Source: Amphibiibacter pelophylacis
GTDB lineage: Bacteria > Pseudomonadota > Gammaproteobacteria > Burkholderiales > Burkholderiaceae_C
Assembly (NCBI RefSeq): GCF_037688875.1
Contig: NZ_JAWDIE010000010.1
Span: 65,981-129,980 of the forward strand
Reading direction: 5' to 3'
DNA length: 64,000 nt
This document shows, piece by piece, positions 59,916 through 64,000 of this stretch (within the stretch, counting starts at the first letter, position 1; each line of letters begins with the position of its first letter). A program made the position numbers and the translations under genes. The notes beneath the pieces are model-generated. The model saw only the letters and a program-made list of their open reading frames with translations, did no database searches and had not been told where the DNA came from.

Positions 59916-60781
59916 GAAGGGCGGTCCACCAGCTCGCGCAGCGTGGCCAGCACCTGCGCGGCCGGGGGCCGCACGCCGTGCCAGACGGCAAAGGATTCCG
60001 CCGCCTGGCCCACCAGCATCCCCAGGCCATCGCGCGCCATGGCGCCGCCTGCGCAGGCCCAGTCCAGAAAAGACCGGGCGGCGGGGCCGTACATCATGTC
60101 CAGCGCCAGGCCCCCGGGGCGCAGCACGCGCGCGGGAACCGGCGCGCCCACCACCCCGGCCAGGCTGCTGCTGCTGCTGTTGATGACCACGTCATACGCC
60201 TCGCCCACATCGGCCGGCGCGCAGGCGGACAGCCGGGTCGATCCGGCCAGGTCGGCGTGCGAGGCCACGAGCGCGCGGGCACGCTCCAGCGTGCGGTTGA
60301 CGACGACCAGCCCGGCGGGTTGCTGCTCCAGCAGCGGGCCCAGCACGCCACTGGCCGCGCCGCCCGCGCCAATCAGCAGCACCCGCTGCCCGACCAGCGC
60401 CACACCCGCGTTGACGGTGATGTCCCAGACCAGGCCCACGCCGTCGGTGTTGTCCGCTTCGATCTTGCCGTCGTCGGTGAAAGTCAGCGTGTTGGCCGCT
60501 CCGGCGCGACGTGCGCGCGGTGTCTCGCTGTGGCTGCTGGCCAGGGCGTCGAACTTGTAGGGCACGGTGACGTTGCAGCCGCGCAGGCCGTCGCGCCGCG
60601 CCTGGATCAACAGATGACGCCAGGCGGCGGGCCCGGCCTCGTGGCCATCGCGGCGGCCGTAATCCAGGGGAATGCCGGTGAGCCGTGCGAACTCGGCGTG
60701 GATCCAAGGCGAGCGGCTGTGCGCCACCGGGTGGCCCAGCACGGCAAACTGCGGCACTTCGTTGCGAGGGGACGGGGTCAT
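59912..60781 (-). CDS. aroE: Shikimate dehydrogenase (NADP)
   Basis: 289-residue enzyme of the shikimate pathway. It shows FAVLGHPVAHSRSPWIH (substrate-binding Ser), GCNVTVPYKFDALA with the catalytic Lys, and VLLIGAGGAASGVLGPLL for NADP binding with NRTLERA. The ATG at 60781 lies next to a 12-bp tandem repeat in the short gap to the divergent dehydratase gene. It leads aroE-mtgA and the unknown gene. Confidence 0.95.
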   Translation of the reverse strand: MTPSPRNEVPQFAVLGHPVAHSRSPWIHAEFARLTGIPLDYGRRDGHEAGPAAWRHLLIQARRDGLRGCNVTVPYKFDALASSHSETPRARRAGAANTLTFTDDGKIEADNTDGVGLVWDITVNAGVALVGQRVLLIGAGGAASGVLGPLLEQQPAGLVVVNRTLERARALVASHADLAGSTRLSACAPADVGEAYDVVINSSSSSLAGVVGAPVPARVLRPGGLALDMMYGPAARSFLDWACAGGAMARDGLGMLVGQAAESFAVWHGVRPPAAQVLATLRELVDRPS

Positions 60782-60805
60782 GACAAGTGCGTGGACAAGT
60801 GCGTC
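60782..60805. repeat. Tandem repeat between aroE and the dehydratase gene
   Basis: GACAAGTGCGT occurs twice with a 13-base period (60782 and 60795). The repeat sits in the 50-base divergent gap, beside the aroE start codon and where the -35 region of the rightward gene would be. It could be a regulator site or a simple duplication. Confidence 0.5.
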
Positions 60806-60831
60806 AGGCCAGAAGACATAATCTGGCGATT

Positions 60832-61782
60832 ATGCCGCTGCACATCGAAACCCCGCTGATCGAATCCCCGCTTCTGGGCGCGCCCGGGCGGCGCGTCTGG
60901 CTGAAGATGGAGGCCCTGCAGCCGCCGGGCTCTTTCAAGCTGCGTGGCGTGGGACTGGCCTGCGAGCACCACGCCCGGCGCGGGGCACGGCGGCTGGTGT
61001 CGTCGTCGGGCGGCAACGCCGGGCTGGCGGTGGCGTGGTCGGGGCGGGCGCTCGGCCTGCCGGTGACCGTCGTGGTGCCGCAGACCACGCCGCAGCGCGC
61101 GCTGCAGGCCCTGCGCGATCTGGGCGCCGAAGTGCAGGTGCACGGCGCCTCGTGGCAGGAAGCGCACAGCGCCGCGCTGGCGCTGATCACGGCAGATGCC
61201 GCCCTGATCCACCCTTTTGACGACCCTTTGCTGTGGCAGGGCCACGCCAGCCTGATCGCCGAGGCCGCTCGCCAGGGCCCGAAACCCGGCGCCGTCGTAC
61301 TGTCGGTGGGCGGCGGCGGCCTGCTGGCGGGCGTGGTGCGCGGGCTGCAGGAGCAGGGCTGGCACGACGTGCCGGTGCTGGCCGTTGAAACCGAGGGCGC
61401 CGCATCGTTCCGCGCGGCCACGCTGGCGGGTCAGACGGTGGATATCGGCGCCATCACCTCGCGCGCGACGTCGCTGGGCGCGCGGCGCGTGTGCGAGCAG
61501 GCGCTGCGCTGCTGGCGCGAACACCCGGTACACAGCGTGCTGGTCAGCGACGCGCAGGCCATCGCCGCCAGCCTGCGCTTTGTCGATCAGCACCGCGTGG
61601 TCGTCGAGCCCGCCTGCGGCGCCAGCCTGGCCGTGCTGGCCCCGCAAGGCCCTCTACACCCGGTGCTGGCCCGCAGCCACGAGGTGCTGGCCATCGTCTG
61701 CGGCGGGGCGACGGCGGGTGTAGAGATGATGCGGGAATGGGCGGCTGAAGCCGGAGTTGCTGCGCCAGTCACTTCCAGCTGA
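60832..61782 (+). CDS. PLP-dependent L-serine/L-threonine dehydratase (fold type II)
   Basis: 316-residue enzyme that deaminates serine or threonine to the 2-oxoacid. The PLP lysine is in PPGSFKLRG, the phosphate-side loop SSSGGNAGLAVAW is of the serine dehydratase (SDH) type, and SVGGGGLLAGVV is the cofactor-phosphate loop. There is no C-terminal regulatory ACT domain, so it is catabolic-like, resembling eukaryotic serine dehydratases. CATAAT ends 9 bases before the ATG. It converges on and overlaps brnA by 14 bases. Confidence 0.88.
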   Translation: MPLHIETPLIESPLLGAPGRRVWLKMEALQPPGSFKLRGVGLACEHHARRGARRLVSSSGGNAGLAVAWSGRALGLPVTVVVPQTTPQRALQALRDLGAEVQVHGASWQEAHSAALALITADAALIHPFDDPLLWQGHASLIAEAARQGPKPGAVVLSVGGGGLLAGVVRGLQEQGWHDVPVLAVETEGAASFRAATLAGQTVDIGAITSRATSLGARRVCEQALRCWREHPVHSVLVSDAQAIAASLRFVDQHRVVVEPACGASLAVLAPQGPLHPVLARSHEVLAIVCGGATAGVEMMREWAAEAGVAAPVTSS

Positions 61783-61978
61783 GATCCAGCTTGCGGCGCT
61801 GCTCGGCGCAATCGCGCAGATAGAGGTTGATCAGACTCTGGTACGGAATCCCGACCTCGTCCGAAACCGACTTGAAGTAGTTGATGGCCTCTTCATCCAG
61901 CCGGATGGTGATCTGCTTTTTCAGCGCAGCAGCGTGGGGCTTGCGCCGCGCTTTGGAAAAATCGTATTCGTCGCGCAT
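61769..61978 (-). CDS. brnA: BrnA-family antitoxin
   Basis: 69-residue ribbon-helix-helix-type protein: YDFSKARRKPHAAALKKQIT, then IRLDEEAINYFKSVSDEVG and IPYQSLINLYLRDC, the pattern of BrnA antitoxins (family opening and closing segments both present). It would bind the BrnT toxin and repress its own promoter. The gene appears intact, but the toxin gene just upstream is broken. Its 3' end overlaps the dehydratase gene. Confidence 0.85.
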   Translation of the reverse strand: MRDEYDFSKARRKPHAAALKKQITIRLDEEAINYFKSVSDEVGIPYQSLINLYLRDCAEQRRKLDLSWK

Positions 61979-61987
61979 ATCAGGTCT

Positions 61988-62250
61988 TCAAGGATAAAAA
62001 CGGGCCTCTCGGGGGGTGGCTTTCCGGGCGGAAATGATGCAAATCGTGTCTCCCTGCAACCGGTAACAGTGACACACGACCAACCGTCTGAGCTGCCGAC
62101 TCAGGCCAATCAGAACAAACCGCTCTTCATCGGCGGAGTGGTCAGGGTCATCCAGCCTACGATGTAGTTTTCGGTCAACGCCAAAACATCGGTTCGAAGG
62201 ATGTTCGGCAGCCAGACACCGCGGTTCAGCCCCTCGCCTAAAATCCCGGC
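61988..62250 (-). pseudogene. brnT: Decayed BrnT toxin gene
   Basis: Reading the minus strand to a stop at 61988, the last 60 or so codons give LDDPDHSADEERFVLIGLS, then LVVCHCYR and CIISARKATPREARFYP, a clear match to the C-terminal two thirds of BrnT ribonuclease toxins. Upstream of about 62155 this frame lacks the usual N-terminus (NxxKHGVxFEEA); a DVLALTEN stretch that fits BrnT lies in another frame. A frameshift and N-terminal decay are inferred. It ends 10 bases before brnA. Confidence 0.65.
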
Positions 62251-62286
62251 TTCACATTCCACATTCCCCTTGACTGGACCGCACGC

Positions 62287-62856
62287 ATGGACATCGAACA
62301 GCCGCCCACCGAACGCCGCCATGACAAACCCAGCGGCGAGCGCCGGGGCCTGCTGATGGTCAACACCGGCGACGGCAAGGGCAAATCGACCGCCGCCTTT
62401 GGCCTGGCGCTGCGCGCGCACGGGCGCGGCAAAAAAGTGCACATCTATCAGTTCATGAAAGTGCCCAGCGCGCGCTTTGGCGAACACCGCATGTTCGAGC
62501 AGATCGGCGTGCCCATCGAGGGCCTGGGCGATGGCTTTTCCTGGAAAAGCCACGATCTGGAGCGCTCAGCGCAGCTCGCCCGCGACGGCTGGGCCCGCGC
62601 CCGCGACCTGATGCTGGCGGGCGAGCACTTCCTCGTCGTGATGGACGAAATCACCTACCCCATCCGCTTTGGCTGGATCCCCCTGCAGGAGGTGCTGGAC
62701 GCGCTGGCCCAGCGCCCCGCGCAGACCACGGTGGTGCTGACCGGGCGCGATTGCCCGCAGGAGATCGTCGAGATCGCCGACACGGTGACCGAGATGCGCA
62801 AGATCAAGCACGCTTTCGACGCGGGCATCCCCGCGCAGCGCGGCATCGAGGACTGA
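62287..62856 (+). CDS. cobO: Corrinoid adenosyltransferase (CobO/BtuR type)
   Basis: ATP:cob(I)alamin or cob(I)yrinic acid a,c-diamide adenosyltransferase, 189 residues. The ATP-binding loop is NTGDGKGKSTAAFGLALR; IYQFMKVPSARFGE, VVMDEITYPIRFGW and VVLTGRDCPQEIVEIAD follow. It begins the cobalamin gene run at the right end of the window. No cobalamin riboswitch was recognised in the 300 bases upstream, which hold the BrnT remnant. Confidence 0.95.
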   Translation: MDIEQPPTERRHDKPSGERRGLLMVNTGDGKGKSTAAFGLALRAHGRGKKVHIYQFMKVPSARFGEHRMFEQIGVPIEGLGDGFSWKSHDLERSAQLARDGWARARDLMLAGEHFLVVMDEITYPIRFGWIPLQEVLDALAQRPAQTTVVLTGRDCPQEIVEIADTVTEMRKIKHAFDAGIPAQRGIED

Positions 62857-62862
62857 GCGCCG

Positions 62863-63993
62863 ATGCTGCTGCTCTCCTGGCTGCTGGGCGAGCAGGGCCT
62901 GACGCACCTGCGCCTGGGGCTGGGCTTTCTGGACGGACTGCTGCTGGGCGTGGTCGCGGCGCTGGCGCTGCTGCTGGCCTGGGCGCTGGACGCTCTGGGC
63001 GAGCCGCCCAACCGCTGGCACCCCGTCGCCTGGTTCGGCCACGCCGCCGCAGGGGTGGGCCGCCGCCTGCACGGCGATCGCGCGACTGTGCGATCCCCGA
63101 TCCGGCAGCGTCTGCTGGGCGCGCTGGCCTGGTGGGCGCTGGTGCTGCCGCCCACGCTGCTGGCCGCCGCTCTGCAGATCGGCCTGATGCAGGCGCTGCT
63201 GGGTGCCGCCCGCAACGGCGTGTCGCCCGCCGCCGCGCTGGCCTGGATGGCCGGGACGGCGCTGGTGCTCGCGCTGCTGATCAAGCCCACGCTGGCCTGG
63301 CGCAGCCTGCGCGACCATGTGCAGCAGGTCGAAACGGCGCTGGCGCCCTCGCAGGATGACAGTCTGAGCCAGGGGCGCCAGGCGCTGGCGCACATCGTCA
63401 GCCGCGATGTCACGCAGCTCGACGCGCCGCAGGTGCGCGCTTCGGCGCTGCAGTCGCTGTCCGAGAACCTGAACGACGCCTGGGTGGCGCCGCTGCTGTG
63501 GCTGGCGCTGCTGGGTCTGCCCGGCGCGGTGCTCTACCGCTGCGCCAACACCCTGGACGCCATGTGGGGCTACCGCGATCACCGCCTGCACAGCGGCGCC
63601 TGGGCGGCGCGCAGCGACGACGTGCTCTCCTGGCTGCCCGCCCGCCTGACGGCCGTGCTGATCGCGCCGCGCATTGTCCTGCGCCGCTGGCCCGCGCTGC
63701 GCCGCGAGGCCGACCGCACGCCCTCGCCCAACGGCGGCTGGCCCATGGGCGCGCTGGCGCTGGCGCTGGATGTCCGCCTGGAAAAGCCCGGCAGCTACAC
63801 GCTCAACCCCGAAGCCGCCCCGCCCCAGCCCGCCGACACCGCCCGCGCCATCGCCCGCTGCCAGCGCGCCGCGCAAGCCGCTGCAGCGCTGGCGCTGGCG
63901 GCGCAGATCGTCCTCGTCGTGTCCGGGCTGCCGGGCACCGTCAGCACGGTGTTCCAGACGCCCCCCGGGGTGGAACAGGCCGCGCCCCGATGA
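62863..63993 (+). CDS. cbiB: Adenosylcobinamide-phosphate synthase (CbiB/CobD)
   Basis: Inner-membrane enzyme that attaches the aminopropanol arm to adenosylcobyric acid, 376 residues with four to five membrane helices. Family patterns are LGEPPNRWHPVAWFGH, HIVSRDVTQLDAPQVRASA, SENLNDAWVAPLLW and NTLDAMWGYRDHR. It starts 6 bases after cobO and overlaps the next gene by ATGA. Named CobD in the aerobic scheme. Confidence 0.95.
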   Translation: MLLLSWLLGEQGLTHLRLGLGFLDGLLLGVVAALALLLAWALDALGEPPNRWHPVAWFGHAAAGVGRRLHGDRATVRSPIRQRLLGALAWWALVLPPTLLAAALQIGLMQALLGAARNGVSPAAALAWMAGTALVLALLIKPTLAWRSLRDHVQQVETALAPSQDDSLSQGRQALAHIVSRDVTQLDAPQVRASALQSLSENLNDAWVAPLLWLALLGLPGAVLYRCANTLDAMWGYRDHRLHSGAWAARSDDVLSWLPARLTAVLIAPRIVLRRWPALRREADRTPSPNGGWPMGALALALDVRLEKPGSYTLNPEAAPPQPADTARAIARCQRAAQAAAALALAAQIVLVVSGLPGTVSTVFQTPPGVEQAAPR

Positions 63994-64000
63994 CAGACCC
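63990..64000 (+). CDS. Start of the next gene (cut by the window edge)
   Basis: An ATG overlaps the cbiB stop (ATGA) and the first codons read MTD. Gene order in related bacteria suggests a threonine-phosphate decarboxylase (cobC) or another cobalamin gene; nothing more can be seen. Confidence 0.4.

Noticed and set aside
61980..62286. Cobalamin riboswitch upstream of cobO
   Set aside because: No B12-box-like sequence was found, and the region is explained by the brnT remnant.

Overview
The window reads as one chromosomal stretch of a high-GC betaproteobacterium, most likely a member of the Burkholderiales close to the Comamonadaceae. Pointers are the PHA regulator PhaR, a short H-NS-type protein, the hemA-prfA-prmC order, YggX, the grpE-dnaK-dnaJ block with heat-shock promoters, and a proline/glutamate-rich FtsY. 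No insertion sequence, prophage, CRISPR array, rRNA or replication origin was seen. One tRNA gene is present.

Left part (1-33.5 kb). A beta-glucoside/oligosaccharide uptake operon (binding protein, two ABC permeases, GH1 beta-glucosidase cut by the window edge) sits behind a promoter carrying a perfect LacI-type operator. Then come a fatty acid desaturase, a KefB/YbaL-type antiporter, a run of lplT-like MFS, xthA, lipA and a MidA-like methyltransferase, a folM-like/folB-like pterin pair, phaR, an OmpA lipoprotein, a degenerate GGDEF protein and an isolated hemY. An EmrAB/NodT drug efflux operon with MarR and MFS genes follows, then miaB, a YfcH-type epimerase, an H-NS-like gene, yggX, hemA-prfA-prmC, a His-tailed EamA permease and ftsY.

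Middle part (33.5-54.2 kb). A tRNA-Met precedes a seven-gene chemosensory operon: CheY-like receiver, STAS protein, CheA, MCP, CheW, REC-EAL phosphodiesterase, CheR. It has no cheB, and it is preceded by a perfect 12-bp inverted repeat. The operon converges on dnaJ-dnaK-grpE, where dnaK has a textbook RpoH promoter and grpE a near-consensus one. dinB diverges from grpE. Next comes a lapD-lapG pair (c-di-GMP receptor and periplasmic protease). Divergent from it are a TolC/LapE-like outer-membrane protein, a TPR protein and an L,D-transpeptidase whose C-termini share one module. This is the most interesting block: a c-di-GMP-controlled adhesin-release switch next to a secretion channel that is apparently coupled to peptidoglycan.

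Right part (54.2-64 kb). A double-hotdog-like protein of unknown role, prmA-accC-accB, aroE-mtgA with a conserved unknown gene, an L-serine/threonine dehydratase, an intact BrnA antitoxin beside a broken BrnT toxin, and the start of a cobalamin operon (cobO, cbiB and the first codons of the next gene).
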